A DNA stretch of 64,000 bases, taken from positions 62,001 through 126,000 of the forward strand of contig WTPW01001675.1 in the NCBI GenBank assembly GCA_009809945.1, read 5' to 3'. The notes below the pieces were generated by a model. It was not told the origin of the DNA and did not search any database. It was given only the letters and a program-made list of their open reading frames with translations. The stretch comes from Gigaspora margarita (taxonomy: Eukaryota > Glomeromycota > Glomeromycetes > Diversisporales > Gigasporaceae). The position numbers and the translations under genes are program-made. Positions 1-11,281 of this stretch are shown one piece after another; the first letter of the stretch is position 1, and the number at the start of each line of letters is the position of its first letter.

Positions 1-718
1 AAACCGCCCAGGTCTGGTACATTCCACCAAAAAATTAATTAGTAAAAAAAAAGAAAATAATTAGTAAAAATGAGAGGGGACTAATATGTGGGGGCTGTTT
101 ATACAGCAGTTTATGGTAATTGAAATTTCAAAAAGAATTAGCCATAGCTACAGGTATCTAAATTTTAAATATAAATTACTCAGTGCTTACCTAATCAAAT
201 TTGGTCAAAAATTTTTAATTCTATCTCTAGAATTAAATAAAAATTGTTTCAATTTTATCTCTTAAATTAAATAAAAATTTTTTGATCAAATTTGACAGGC
301 AATCTTTATTCAAATTTAGACATCTGTAAAAAAAATTGGTACTAACTTTTTTAACTTCAATCAATATTTTTTAAAAATACTTTTCCAAATTTGATAATAT
401 TTTTTTTAATTTTAATTCTACAGATTGTATAATTAAAAAAAAAATTCATCAAATTTGGTTCAGTAATTAACAATAAATTTTAAAAATCATAATTATAACA
501 ATATTTTTCCAATTAGTTTTCTTGATAATTACAATCTTGTAAAATTAAAATAAAAAATCTTTATTAAATTTAATCTAGTGCTACAAACTGAAGTTGAAAA
601 AATTAATTAGTTAATTAGTTGGGAACTAATCAATTTATTGATTAGTTGCAACTAAATGATTAATTAATAAATCAGTATACAACCAATTGATTATTAGATT
701 AGTTGAAACTTATTAATT
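1..718. other. AT-rich spacer, no gene seen
   Basis: No coding signal is visible. The DNA is long A/T runs with loosely related motifs such as CAAATTTGRTC in both orientations. From about 600 to 718 there are short palindromes built on TTAGTTG/CAACTAA. This spacer forms the left flank of the retroposon that follows. Confidence 0.6.
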
Positions 719-732
719 AATCAATTTAGTTT

Positions 733-2553
733 TTTTTTTAAATTTCTCAGCTATATTGCTGAGGTACTGTTGGCGCTCTTTTTATTAAGATCTTATACTA
801 TCCCGTGCTAGCAGGGTACATGATTTTGTTAAGTCTGTCAATTGGCATCCCAGGTCCCTGACCTGTAGTGTAAGACCCTATTATCGAGTTTGCAGTTCCC
901 TAACTCACATGATCTGCTAGCCAGATTGTCCTATCTATATTTCTAAATTATTCAAACCAAATTACATTTGGAAGACCTATTTACTACCAGAGGCTTTAAC
1001 TGGAACTGTTCTAATTTTTCTAACTGGATCTAACTGGTTGACCTATTTACAACTGGAGGATTTAACTAGAACTGGCCAAGTGTTCTTCACAACCAGAATA
1101 TATCTGGAAGACCTATTTACAACTGGAGGTTTTAACCAGAACTGTCTAATTTTTATTCAACTAGAATTTTGCCAGAAGTGTCCAACCTGTATTTGACTAG
1201 ATTTCTACCAGAGGTATTCATGTCTTCTTTAAGAACCTTCTATACATGTTTTTGTTAATGTGGCTGTGCCACCAATCATGGTCCTAGCCAAAGATGGCAC
1301 CGAAAACATTTTTGGCGATTCCGAAAGTTTTGGGTTTCGGATTATAGCTTCCGAAACCTTATCCGAAACTCGAAACCTCGACTGAAACACGAAACCTCGA
1401 CTGAAACCCAAAACCTCAACCGAAACCCCAAAACTGCCAAACATCAATAACTTATTTGTTTATTCTCTCCAAAGTTGGTGCTGATACCCTTTTGTGCCAA
1501 ATCCAAAGTTTCGGGCTTCGGATTATAACTTCCGAAACCTTATCCGAAACTCGAAACCTCACCCGAAACCCAAAACCTCATTCGAACCGAAACCTCACCT
1601 GAACACCAAAAACTACCCAACTTCCATATACATTGATTGCATTAATGTATTATACATCTCTTTCAATTATACATCAAATGCACTGATGTATGCTATGTAT
1701 CTCTTCAATATACATTAATCGGTAAGTTATATATCTGCTTAAAGAATTCAATGCATCTAACAATTGATTGCATGCGTGCAGTCCTTTTGTTGTTATGATT
1801 CACAAGTACAACATGAAAGGTATAATTCCGAAGTTTATATTCTGACAATCAAGGTTGCTTTTGTAAGCATCAGTTTTTTTTACTTATTACGTAAAAACTG
1901 GGTAAAATATCAAGTAATAATAAGTAATTAGTACGTCCATATCTACTAATGATAGAATTGATAGGTTACCGCAGAATTAAATAAATTGTTGGTATCAAAA
2001 GACATAAAATACTTATCAATTCATCATTGGCAATTTTTTCTATCGTCCTAGAATTTTGAAATCAGTTGTATTAACGGTATGATATTAAAAAAAACCCCGA
2101 ACAAACCGAGGTAGTGAAAAAAATTGCCAAAAACATAATTAAAAAAAAAAGATCTATATAATATTATAAGTTATTCAAAAAATAATTTTAAATTTTGGGT
2201 TCATTAAAAATAAGCCAACTTTATAATAAATTTATAAGCTTCAATGTTATATTTTAGAGTTTCGGATTATAGGTTTGGGTTTCGGATTATAGTTTCGGGG
2301 TTTCGGGTTTCAGAGTTTCGGTTTTTTTTAAAAAATCCGAAACTAGTTTTGGATTAGAACTGTTCCGAAACTAGTTTCGGGTAGGTTTCATTTCGACGCC
2401 ATGTTTGGTCCTAGCATCCTAGTTTAGCGCATTCGTCTCATGACCACATATAGTTATTAATTTTGTCCTCCAGTTGGGCTTGAATTGGCGACCTTGTGAC
2501 TGGAATGGTTAATGACCTGGGAGCACAACCACTATGCTATCAGCCCGCAGGTC
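733..2553 (-). mobile_element. tRNA-headed SINE-like retroposon, split by a hAT-type element
   Basis: Read on the minus strand, the element begins near 2553 with a tRNA-like head. It has an A-box-like TAGCATAGTGG and, about 50 bases on, a B-box-like AATTCAAGCCC, which together make an internal RNA polymerase III promoter. It ends at a poly-A tail, seen as the T-run at 731-739. A 14-bp direct repeat (AATCAATTTAGTTT) flanks it at 719-732 and 2554-2567, as expected of LINE-machinery insertion. The body at 960-1210 contains degenerate tandem units with ACTGGAGGTTTTAACCAGAA. The hAT-type element at 1289-2407 interrupts it, so the retroposon itself is only about 0.7 kb. No protein is encoded. The boundaries are well supported; the SINE class is inferred from the Pol III boxes. 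Confidence 0.7.
1289..2407. mobile_element. Non-autonomous hAT-type element with CGAAAC subterminal repeats
   Basis: The terminal inverted repeats are CAAAGATGGCACCGAAA on the left and, reverse-complemented, CAAACATGGCGTCGAAA on the right. The 8-bp GTCCTAGC occurs exactly on both sides (1281-1288 and 2408-2415), the duplication length typical of hAT elements. Subterminal zones at 1310-1620 and 2250-2390 are packed with short CGAAACC-type repeats in opposite orientations, which may be transposase binding sites. The interior holds no transposase, so it must move in trans. It is nested in the retroposon at 733-2553 and is therefore younger than it. Confidence 0.85.
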
Positions 2554-2650
2554 AATCAATTTAGTTTCAACTAGTCACCAACTGAAAAAATAATTAACCA
2601 ACTAATTGATTGAAGAAATTTTGACAATTTGTAATGCAAGTTTAATCACA

Positions 2651-2848
2651 TAGTCATTGAGAAACTTTGTTAGAAGATATGAAAATTCAAATTTTAAAAA
2701 GGATCATCCATGTTGGTTACATAGTATAGGCAGTAAAAAATGTCAGGGTTATCATTTAATTAAATCAGATCACTATCAATTAGGTCAATTACAAATCGGT
2801 CTAAGTAATACATTAGGCAACACAAAGTTAACTTTTCGTTTTGCATAA
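2651..2848 (+). pseudogene. Coding-like fragment, unknown product
   Basis: An open frame of about 63 codons ends at TAA near 2846 and includes NFKKDHPCWLHSIGSKK and HYQLGQLQIGL. It has no ATG at its left end. The residue composition (Cys, Trp, His, few homopolymers) is unlike translated AT-rich spacer. Its 3' part overlaps the left copy of an inverted repeat (TTTTCGTTTTGCATAACCT at 2833-2851). I do not recognise a family. It could be one exon of a dead gene or a fragment of a transposon protein. Confidence 0.25.
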
Positions 2849-3335
2849 CCTGTTGTTCCAAAATTTCAGTTGGCGGGTCCAAGAGCTCCCCCTAGAATTA
2901 AACAGGCCAATCAAAACGTTCATTACGTCTTACTGACTCCAATAAGTCACGTGTTTATAAGTCAACCACAATGATATGTAATTATTTTTGCAATTTTAAC
3001 ATGTTTGTCTAAATTGACCCTCCTCTTCCCACACGCTTAAGCTTCGTAAGGGAACGTTAAATGAAATTATAACTTCAAACGGCCTTACTGTAAATAAATA
3101 GATCCATATTCACATCTAAGGCCACGCAAATTTAATTTTCTGTTTTGCAAAATATTGAATCAGAAAATATGACTTTTTTTTTTTACCAGGTAATTAAGGT
3201 CACCATCGGGAGGCACCGGATTTTTTACTGCTTGATTTTTTTCTATAAATTTATGGAATAATTATCACATTGGAACTTTAAACAAGGTTTTTTTTGGAAA
3301 AAATTGGGTCGAAAGGTTATGCAAAACGAAAAATT
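2833..3335. repeat. Inverted-repeat-bounded segment
   Basis: TTTTCGTTTTGCATAACCT near 2833 is matched by its reverse complement near 3316-3334, giving about 20-bp inverted termini around a 0.5-kb segment. The part at 2868-3110 is a diverged relative of 36866-37080: both contain ATTAAACARGCYAATCARAA and, further on, AGCTTCGWAAGGRA followed by TTAAATGAA. A target duplication was not found. Confidence 0.45.
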
Positions 3336-3387
3336 AATTTTGAGTGGCAAAATATAGTTATTTTTTCTACTCAAAAAAAGCCATATT

Positions 3388-3617
3388 GCGACGAATTTAT
3401 GAAATTAGAGTATTTTGACTAACTATGAAGTGCGTCACTTGCTATTTGTTTTTTGACATCTCTTATCGTAAAATTATAGAGATAACGTCTAACCCACCTT
3501 CGATTAAAAGATAGGTTAAACGTTATCTATATGATTTTACATTATGAAATGTCGAAAAACAAAAGTGACGCATTTCATAGTTAGCAAAAATACTCAAATT
3601 TTATAAATTCGCCGTGA
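3388..3617. mobile_element. MITE-like hairpin element
   Basis: The two halves are inverted copies of about 95 bases. The left arm runs from GCGACGAATTTATGAAATT through TAACTATGAAGTGCGTCAC; the right arm mirrors it with GTGACGCATTTCATAGTTA and TATAAATTCGCCGTG. There is no coding content. A target duplication is not obvious. Confidence 0.6.
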
Positions 3618-3665
3618 TGATCCCAGAGAAAGGACTCGAGAAAATTGCTGCCTTAAAAACTAAAT

Positions 3666-4475
3666 GTAAGGTAAGATACCCATTTCCGTGGTCTACCTAT
3701 TTCCGTGGATTAAATTTATTAGTAATTTATATATAAAATAAAAAAAGCAATCTTTTAAAAATATAAAATTGAGATTACTTACTAAATAAACAGTTCTTGG
3801 AGAATTAATAAAAGTTGTAGCAATCATCACTGCAGTTCTAATGATAGTAAAAATGCTAAATTCGGTCTAGTATATCACAAGCTATGAATGGTTTACGTTT
3901 TGCGATCATATAAAATTTTTTTATATATCTACAAAGAAATTTTATGATCGTGAAATGTAAATCGCTCATAACTTTTGATCTACTGTAGAAATCATATTTG
4001 ACGGTGGCTACAAGTTTTATTGATTCTTAAGAGCTGTTTACTTAATAAATAAATTTAGAAAGTTCAATTTTATATTTTAAAGATTGTAATAAATTTTTTT
4101 AAAAATTATACTTATTTAATTAATAAAATTTTTAGAAAATAAATAGATAAATAATAAATAAAAGACAGTAAAAAAAGAAAAACAATGTATAAAAAATAAT
4201 TAAATAAAAAAATTTTTTAAATTTTTTAAATTTTTTAAATATTTATATTGTATCAACGGAATAGGAAAGGGGTATCAAATTTTATAAATTTTATAGAATT
4301 TTTTCTTTACTAATACAAAAAAATTTTTTATATAGTAGTATAATTTAATTTGCATATTTTTAAATAATAAATGAATTGTAAATTTTATATTTAAAGTTTT
4401 ATAAAAAAATGTTAATTTTTGAAAAAGTTTTATATGTAGCAAAAAAAAGTCCCCGGGAATAGGTATCTTTACCTT
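3666..4475. mobile_element. Foldback element with a nested palindrome
   Basis: The outer termini TAAGGTAAGATACCCATT (left) and TAAGGTAAAGATACCTATT (right, reverse-complemented) are inverted. Inside, 3779-4049 forms a second long palindrome: TAAACAGTTCTTGGAGAAT pairs with ATTCTTAAGAGCTGTTTA. The centre at 3895-3965 is another hairpin around TTTTGCGATCATATAAAA. The remaining interior is A/T-rich and non-coding. It may be one large foldback or two nested elements. Confidence 0.55.
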
Positions 4476-4505
4476 AATGTTAAAATTTGTTTTTGTCGAA
4501 GAAAG

Positions 4506-4625
4506 TACCGTATTGTCGCGAAATAACGCGCAGGGGTGAAATTACAAATTTCGGCCTAAATTAAGCTTAATTCGGGCCAAACCTCTAAATAACGCCCATG
4601 CCCGTTATTTCGCGACAATGCGGTA
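4506..4625. mobile_element. Short MITE, TACCGYATTGTCGCG family, CpG-intact copy
   Basis: The inverted termini TACCGTATTGTCGCGAAAT and its mirror ATTTCGCGACAATGCGGTA enclose 120 bp. The core GGCCTAAATTAAGCTTAATT is shared with the copy at 16753-16866. The ends abut TA dinucleotides, consistent with a TA target. All CpG sites in the termini are retained here, unlike the other copy. Confidence 0.75.
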
Positions 4626-4988
4626 TTCGAAAGAAAAAAACCAATAAAAATCGAGATTTTCGGTCCCTTGCATGATCTACAGTCAGTGTAACAATTACTG
4701 ACAAAGTTAAAAGGACCACTTTTTTTAATAATAAAATCAATACTATACAACCCGTCTAACCCTAACAAAAAAGTAGACCTTTGTTTATGAATAAAAAAAA
4801 ATGGACCCGTGAATCAAAAAGGATGAAATTACCGTTAAATCTTTTTGACATACTTAAGTCTTTTCGACACATTAAAATATTTGACACTCTAAAATATTTC
4901 AACGTTTCGACAGCCCAAATCCTTTTGATATATTAATATTATATTTAATACCCATATATAGACGAAGGATACACTAAATGCCTTCTTT

Positions 4989-4989
<1 letters not shown>

Positions 4990-5024
<35 letters not shown>
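4990..5024. repeat. Poly-A tract
   Basis: An uninterrupted run of about 35 A. It could be the tail of an old plus-strand retroposon, but I found no flanking direct repeat to prove that. Confidence 0.9.
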
Positions 5025-5027
<3 letters not shown>

Positions 5028-5619
5028 ATTTCAGACGTTGAGTATATCTATTGCGCATATATCTTTAGAATGCTCATAATGTATTTTTTACAATGCACAC
5101 GTATAATATTTATTAGCAATGTATCAGTAAATTTAAAAGACATTTATGAAAATTTAGTTGAAGATTTAAGACGCAATTATTGCTATGAAACAGCAAACAT
5201 AAAAGAAATGTCTCGTACTCCAATCTTCCATTATAAGAATTAGAAGCCGTAACAAAATTATATTTATAATTTCTGTTTTTCGAAAAGGAGACATCGTGTA
5301 CAATCATGAAAGAACCTTAAGTATGAGGCCTAAATTTTTAGAAATTAAGAACAGAAACTTCAATATAATTCGATCCATAAATGCAATTCAAACTTAAAAA
5401 TTACCAAAATGTTTTCGAAAAAAATCAATTTTGTTAAATAAAATTATGATCAGCATATAGTATTATTTTTTTTTATTTAGCTATAAATTATTTTACAGAT
5501 ACGTGCATTATTTTAAAATTTATTTTTATAAAATTCTAAATAATATAATCTATCAAAAATTTTAAAACGTTATATATATATAAATATTTAAAATTTAAAA
5601 TTTGAATAAAAAATAAAAT
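5025..5619. other. Spacer downstream of the Sel1-kinase gene
   Basis: A/T-rich intergenic DNA at the 3' side of the minus-strand kinase gene. Open frames here are short and low-complexity, and none shows a recognisable domain. It presumably holds the 3' untranslated region of that gene. Confidence 0.5.
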
Positions 5620-7494
5620 TTAACTATCTGCATTTTTTAAGACGTCAGAACAATTATTTGCAGAAATTACAGATAATTCGGAAATTGATCCAATTTCAAT
5701 TTCACAACCTATTATTAAATATGTTAATTAAAAGTATTTAATAGAAATATATAAAATACAAAAATATAAATATAATTACCTTCAGTCAAGTTTACAATTT
5801 CTTGTGTTTGAATAGCTTTACTGATATATATAAGATTTGAATGTTGTGGAGGGGTGATTTGTTTAAATATTTTATCAGATTCAGAGAATTGCTTTTTAAT
5901 TTCATTTTCATTATCAGAATTTAATACTTCATCTATCCAAATGTTAACGTATAAATTAATGAGTCTCGCATTAGGACGCTCTCTTGGATTAGAATGCATG
6001 CACCGTTTCACTAATTCAACGTAGCATTTAGGTGTTTCATCAGTAAATTCTGGACGTAACCCATTACAAATCTTTATAACGAGATCAGTATTAAATTCGT
6101 GTCCATCAAAAGGTCTTTGACCTGTCAACATCTCCCACATAATAATTCCTAAGCTATATATATCTCCGGCCTGCGTGAATGGTTTTCCTTGCAAAACTTC
6201 AGGCGCAACATATGGTAAGACTCCAAAAACCGTATCATTTTTTTTTGTATGAGATAATATTGTGAGTCCTAAGTCAGCAATATGCGCGTTATGAAAAGAT
6301 TCTAACAAAACATTTCCGCTATGTAAATCTTGATGAATAAATTCTTGGGAATGGATCATTTCAAGATTAGAAGTTATACAACGTAGTAACTTTAACTTAT
6401 CCTTCCATTTCATTTGCAAAATAACGTTTAGGTTTTCACGCAATGAACCAATTTCAGCATATCTTAGAACAAGAATGTAATTATTCTTTTCATTTTTTGA
6501 TATTCCATGACATCTGAAAACTTCAGGATTTTCAAGTCCGATATCAGAATACGCCCTTAACTTAAATAATGTCAGTATATACTTACAAAAAAAAAAAATT
6601 AAAAAAAATACACTATTGCGAATATTTTACCTTTGCTAAAAATTTGACATCATGAATCAATTTAATCGCAACTTTTATTTCTGTATCTTTAGTTTGATAC
6701 CATTTAGCTAAATACATAGTCGCAAATCCTCCTTGTCCAATTTCGTCAACAATTTGTAAATCTTCATATGGAATCCATAATAATGAAGTTCCTATTCCTT
6801 CACGATAACAGCGTTCAAGGCTTTTCAACCCTTCATCATTTCCCATTTTAGCTGATTTTTCATAATACTCGATAGCTTTATCAATATTTTTATCAACTCC
6901 GACACCTTTTTCATAACAATGACCAACTTTACAAATTCCGATAGCATTATTTAATTTTTCGGCCCTTGTATAATATTCAAAAGCCTTAGATACGTCCTTT
7001 TCAACTCCAATTCCATTTTCATAGCAAAAACCGACATCAAATATTCCAGTTACACCACCTATATTAGCAGATTTTTTATAACTATTAAACGCTTTCTGCT
7101 CATCCTTTCTAACACCGATACCATGGTGATAACAGGATCCAAGATTACGTAGTCCGTAAGCGGAACCCAAATCCGCAGACTTCTGATAACATATGAATGC
7201 TTTATTCTCATCCTTTTCAACTCCGAAACCTTCACGATAACAAATACCAAGATTGTTCATATTTGAACCAGTTTCCTTTAAAGTTGATGATTTTTGAAAA
7301 TATTCAAATGCTTTGGGTGGATCCTTTTCAATTCCAACTCCGTTACGATATCGCCATCCAAGACTATTCATAGCATCAGCATGTCCCAAATCTGCCGCCA
7401 TTTTACAATACTCAAACGCTTTATATTTGTCTTTCTCGACATTTATGCCTTTATCGTATTTCACAGCCAAATCATAAAACTCTTGCCCGTTCAT
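5620..7494 (-). CDS. Sel1-repeat protein kinase, three exons, apparently intact
   Basis: Proposed model: exon 1 7494-6631, exon 2 6560-5780, exon 3 5708-5620. Both introns (about 70 bp) are GT-AG, and the frame is continuous for about 577 residues. Residues 1-239 hold six Sel1 repeats of 36 residues plus a partial seventh (pattern LG.CY..GIGVEKDE.KAFEYY.KSA), a protein-binding solenoid. Residues 240-530 are a tyrosine-kinase-like domain: glycine loop GQGGFATMY at 253-261, VAIK lysine 278, HQDLHSGN at 364-371 with catalytic Asp366 and Asn371, DLG at 384-386, APE at 407-409. HRD is HQD here, DLG replaces DFG, and the expected helix-C Glu next to the first splice junction appears to be Lys (FLAKL). 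This layout is common in Rhizophagus; substrates are unknown, and catalysis is likely but unproven. I chose the ATG at 7494. An ATG at 7524 lies in a poly-T/AG context that resembles a splice acceptor, so an upstream exon is possible. Confidence 0.85.
5709..5779 (-). other. Intron 2 of the Sel1-kinase gene
   Basis: GTAATTATAT donor at 5779 and TTTAATAATAG acceptor ending at 5709, phase 1. Splicing adds a 29-residue tail (begins GCEIEIGSISEL, ends LKNADS) and then a TAA at 5620-5622. Without splicing the frame runs into low-complexity YIYIFVFYIF, which supports the intron. Confidence 0.7.
6561..6630 (-). other. Intron 1 of the Sel1-kinase gene
   Basis: GTAAAATATTC donor at 6630 and ATTATTTAAG acceptor ending at 6561, phase 0. 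Removing it joins FLAK to LRAYSDIG, which aligns with FFDE/LKAFCEIG at the matching phase-0 intron of the second kinase gene. The intron position is therefore conserved between paralogues. Confidence 0.8.
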
Positions 7495-7522
7495 ATCAAC
7501 CTTTTCTCCGCTAAAAAAAAAC

Positions 7523-7526
<4 letters not shown>

Positions 7527-7559
<33 letters not shown>

Positions 7560-7571
7560 TTCTTTTTTTTT
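7527..7571. repeat. Poly-T tract upstream of the Sel1-kinase start
   Basis: A T-run of about 32, then GTTC and a further T-run and A-run. On the gene strand this is a poly-A tract just upstream of the ATG. It may form part of the 5' untranslated region or core promoter, or be a retroposon tail. Confidence 0.85.
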
Positions 7572-7679
7572 TTAAAAAAAAAATAAAATATTCTAGTTTA
7601 AAAACTCGCCTAGATTTTATTTATCTGTTAATTTTACTTATTTTAAGCATTTCTCAGTTTGGGAATGATCCAGTATTAT

Positions 7680-7850
7680 TTATTTAGCGAATGCAATTAC
7701 ATACGCACATAATTGAACCTGAAATGGATACTGTATACATCCGGAAATAGAACCAAGATTGCGCCGAGCATCACCGTAACTAGCATATAGAGCAACATTG
7801 GCCGCTTGTTTCCAGCCTGCATAATGCAAGCCGGCGTCAAAAGTGAAAAC
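7680..7850 (-). pseudogene. Coding-like 3' exon, unknown family
   Basis: On the minus strand an open frame from about 7838 reads DAGLHYAGWKQAANVALYAS, then YGDARRNLGSISG, and ends in AYVIAFAK at a TAA (7680-7682). CpG use and amino-acid mix are much more gene-like than the flanks. A possible acceptor ATTATGCAG lies at its start. I do not recognise the protein. It may be the last exon of a gene whose other exons are lost or lie in 8140-8700, where fragments such as MYSYNIPGLSATASRNC are also seen on the minus strand. Confidence 0.35.
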
Positions 7851-7859
7851 ATAAATAAT

Positions 7860-9430
7860 AAAATTTAGTAATTATTTCAAATTATTATGAAACGTTAGGT
7901 TACGGAAGGGTTGCAAATGCGGTATACTCTCGTATATAGTTGATGTAGAACTACTGAATTAGCATTTTGGCATTATACATGATAGAATTAATTAATTACT
8001 CTTTAAGTCTATTTTTGAAGGTACTCCGTATTTGTGAAAATTTTTTTTAACTTTTTGAAGGTTCGTTTTCGTTTAGTATGTTCGTGCGTCAATAACTGGT
8101 TATCACACGTTGACATATTGTTTTGTTTAACTTACAATGCACTATCGATCTAGAATAGTATCAAATCATGAAAAAAAGAGACGACATAAACTAAAGAATC
8201 GGATTCAAGTCGGTTAGCAAAGGAAAAATGCATTAAGGCAATTGCGCGATGCAGTCGCGCTTAAGCCAGGAATATTATATGAGTACATCTTAAAATTATC
8301 TAAAATAGAATCTATTGTTTAAATATATGTCGTATATAAGTAATATTTATTCTCCGGAAAGCAGGGAAATAAAGGTATTATTTTCTCATTTTATTAATTG
8401 ATAATTCACTATTAAATTCGAATTAAAGTTTTCATCAAAAATAAGAAAGTCCCGTAATCAAAAATTAGTAATAACAGGTGTTATACGCCAAATGGGCTCA
8501 ACTAAGCTCATATGATAAAAGAAAAAGAAAATTAAATCCGTCATTAGATGTTTCGCATCACCCAATAACAGCGCATCTAGTTTTGAGTTTAATGCGCGCT
8601 AACCTGGGCCCCGAAGGGCTCAGATTGCGACACATTAAATTCAAATCCAGATGCCATGTGAAACGATCATCTGATCAGTATGATCTTTTATCTGGGCGAT
8701 GATTTTCCGCGGTTATTAAATTACATTTCTGCAATTATCTGCAAAAATAAAATTTTTCGCAAATTTCTAGACAAAAAATAAAAGTCAATTCTTGCACTCA
8801 AAATTTGATTTAACTACTAATGTTCCGAAACTTCTTCGACCATGCTCGTATTTTGTGTTAATATTCTGAAACTCTCCACAAAACAGTCTAGATTTAGTAA
8901 TTATCCGTGATAAAATCAAATTATGCAGTATTCTGCCCCTGCTGCAAAATAAAATTGAGAAAAACCGTTATTGATGTTACACATCTAAATAACTATATAT
9001 ATAATATATATTATAATTAATATTATAGAGATATATTGTTGATTTAATTTAATTCCATATTTCTTTTTTATCTATTCTTTTGCGCTTCTACTATTTTATT
9101 ACCAATTATAATATACTTAACATATATTGCTACCTTTTTATTTTTTTTTATACCCAGCTTCTATTTATTTTTAACCATACTTTTGACAAGAAGGTGATTT
9201 AGACTATGCATATGAGTTATAACATGTATTACAGGTGTGAGACAAGATATAAAAAGGTGGAAGAAAATAAAAATACAATTAGGTTATCCAATATATTACA
9301 ACTTTTAAATTATAGACATTCACATATAACTGACTACATGAAAGGAAAAATTTTTTAGCCAAATGTGCCTACTGTTACATAAAAAAAAAGTTACGTATCT
9401 TTTTGAATTAAAAACAAAGCAATCAACATA
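7860..9430. other. Intergenic DNA with weak coding-like fragments
   Basis: Mostly A/T-rich. Two CpG-retaining patches (8200-8290 and 8480-8700) give short gene-like reading frames on either strand, but with stops and no recognisable domain. The rest shows nothing I can name. Confidence 0.4.
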
Positions 9431-9474
9431 TATAATAAATGAAATTTTACGTCCGTATTATTTAATCGACAATC

Positions 9475-9660
9475 ACTTTATAAACTACTTAATTCATAGA
9501 TAGTTAATTTACATAAAAGGCTATTTTACAGACGATTAATTCACAGACAAATTCATCTATTGACAATATAATTCACCATTTTTTTTTATAAATTGCACCA
9601 ACTTTAAATCTAAACTCTGACGACAATGAATTTGTCTGTGAAATTAGTTGTCGATGAGTT
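9475..9660. repeat. Imperfect inverted repeat
   Basis: TTCACAGACAAATTCAT near 9540 is mirrored by ATGAATTTGTCTGTGAA near 9627-9643, with further partial matches outwards (ACAGACGATTAA against TTAGTTGTCGAT). This suggests a small decayed foldback element. Ends and target duplication are unclear. Confidence 0.4.
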
Positions 9661-9882
9661 TGAATTAACGCATTTTGAATCTTAAGGCAGTCTGTATTAC
9701 ATACGAATAAACACGAGTACGTACCAAATCCAGTATACTCATACATGTACGTACGTTACATACATACGATAGCAGTATGTTCCACCAACACAGCATTTTT
9801 AACATATGAAATCATGATTTTTAACGCACCAATCAAATGCAAGATCTTGTTGACTCCATTTTAAATGGAAATTAACCGTGGC

Positions 9883-10080
9883 TACGTTATCCGACAAACT
9901 TGTATGATCATGAAATTATTTCTTGTTGGTTTTTTTCATGTGTTTCCATGTATACACGTTTATTCAAATGGCCGGATAACACCAATTTGCGCAACGTAGT
10001 AATTTGGCAAATGATTGGCTCTACGTGACACGTTTTCACTTGCCAAATTACCGCTACTCGACAAATTCTTGGTACTGCCG
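9883..10080. mobile_element. MITE-like element, TACRTTATCCGRCAAA family, copy 1
   Basis: Shares TTATCCGACAAACTTGTATG and GATCATGAAATTATTTC with the copy at 23694-23947, and the inner hairpin GTAATTTGGCAAATGATTGG with its mirror CTTGCCAAATTACC. It is non-coding. Related but CpG-eroded sequence recurs at 14040-14170 and 14399-14480. Confidence 0.55.
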
Positions 10081-10089
10081 ATCAAACAC

Positions 10090-11280
10090 ACAGCATAAAC
10101 TCATACGGGAAGGCCCCAAAATTCAGGATCAGAATACGTATTAAATAAAAAGTGTCCAGCTGATAATTTGCTATAGAACCTGCTAACCACTAGGGCTAAA
10201 TGCCGGTCTAGATCCGACGCATCCGACCCGGAAATTTGTGCGACATAATGGAAAATTGGGTTGATTGGCGATTATAAAAATTCCAAAATAGCTATTTTTT
10301 AAAAAAAATATTCTATTATAAATAATATAAAAACAAATATAAACCCACAATCTTTTTTATTTTTTTTATATTTTATTTTATTTTTATTCTTTTTTTTTTG
10401 CAACAAATAAAATTTACCTCATTAATAATATGGGGCCTTAGCAATAGAAAGGGCCGATACTGCCAAAAATAAAAATCGAGTTTCTGCCATATTCGGATAA
10501 ATTTCGACACGGGCATTTTTCAATTATAAAAAATTGAGATATTTAAAAAAATTCTTGTAAGTTTCGTACATCACGGGATTACCTGACATAACTGACCAAT
10601 TAAATAATCCCATATAATGATTTAATTTTTAGCTCGTTCACGTGTCCTAGTTTATAAAGTTAAACTATTGATTAAAGTCACAATATTATTACTTTAAAGC
10701 TACGATATTACAGTATTAAGACCGTTTGAGATTATAATTTTGTTGTTAAACGTTCTTTTATGGGGTTAAGTACAGTGGAAAACAATTTAACAAACACTAA
10801 TACACTAAAAAAATTAGGGTAGCTGTGCATCGTGCTAAAACCAGTAACGTTATACAATTACAATATTTGCGTTAAATATAGCAAATAATCTATATACTTT
10901 TGTTTGCTGCAGCTGATGCTGAGACTTGAGATCTCTATTAAATTTACCAAGGGTGTTCTCAAGCAACTCCTTTATTGTGATTTGATAATGATTGAGATGA
11001 TGCTTAATTGTTACAATCGATCGAAAAAAGATAGCTATCGTTACTATTCTTATCATTACAAAGAAATTATCGAAATATTCGAAATCAAAATCTAATCATT
11101 AATTCTTTGAATAACGCATATAAATTCTTAATAAATCAAATAAAGGATCAAATAAATTAATTATTGAATCAAATATTGAATCAAATAGAACACTTATTGA
11201 ATACAATATATTACCGTTGTCAAATTGTATTCGAATCATTCTTTCATTTCATGGCTTTGAAAGAAAATTAGAAATAGGAT
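10090..11280. other. Intergenic DNA, no gene supported
   Basis: Unique-looking A/T-rich sequence. Overlapping short frames occur on both strands at 10850-11095, but none has a domain or convincing composition. Confidence 0.45.
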
Positions 11281-11281
11281 T

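Noticed and set aside
2470..2553. tRNA gene on the minus strand
   Set aside because: Boxes are present but no cloverleaf closes. It is the head of the retroposon 733-2553.
5113..5307. 64-codon minus-strand frame downstream of the kinase gene
   Set aside because: It could be chance in AT-rich DNA; no domain, splice context or repeat support.
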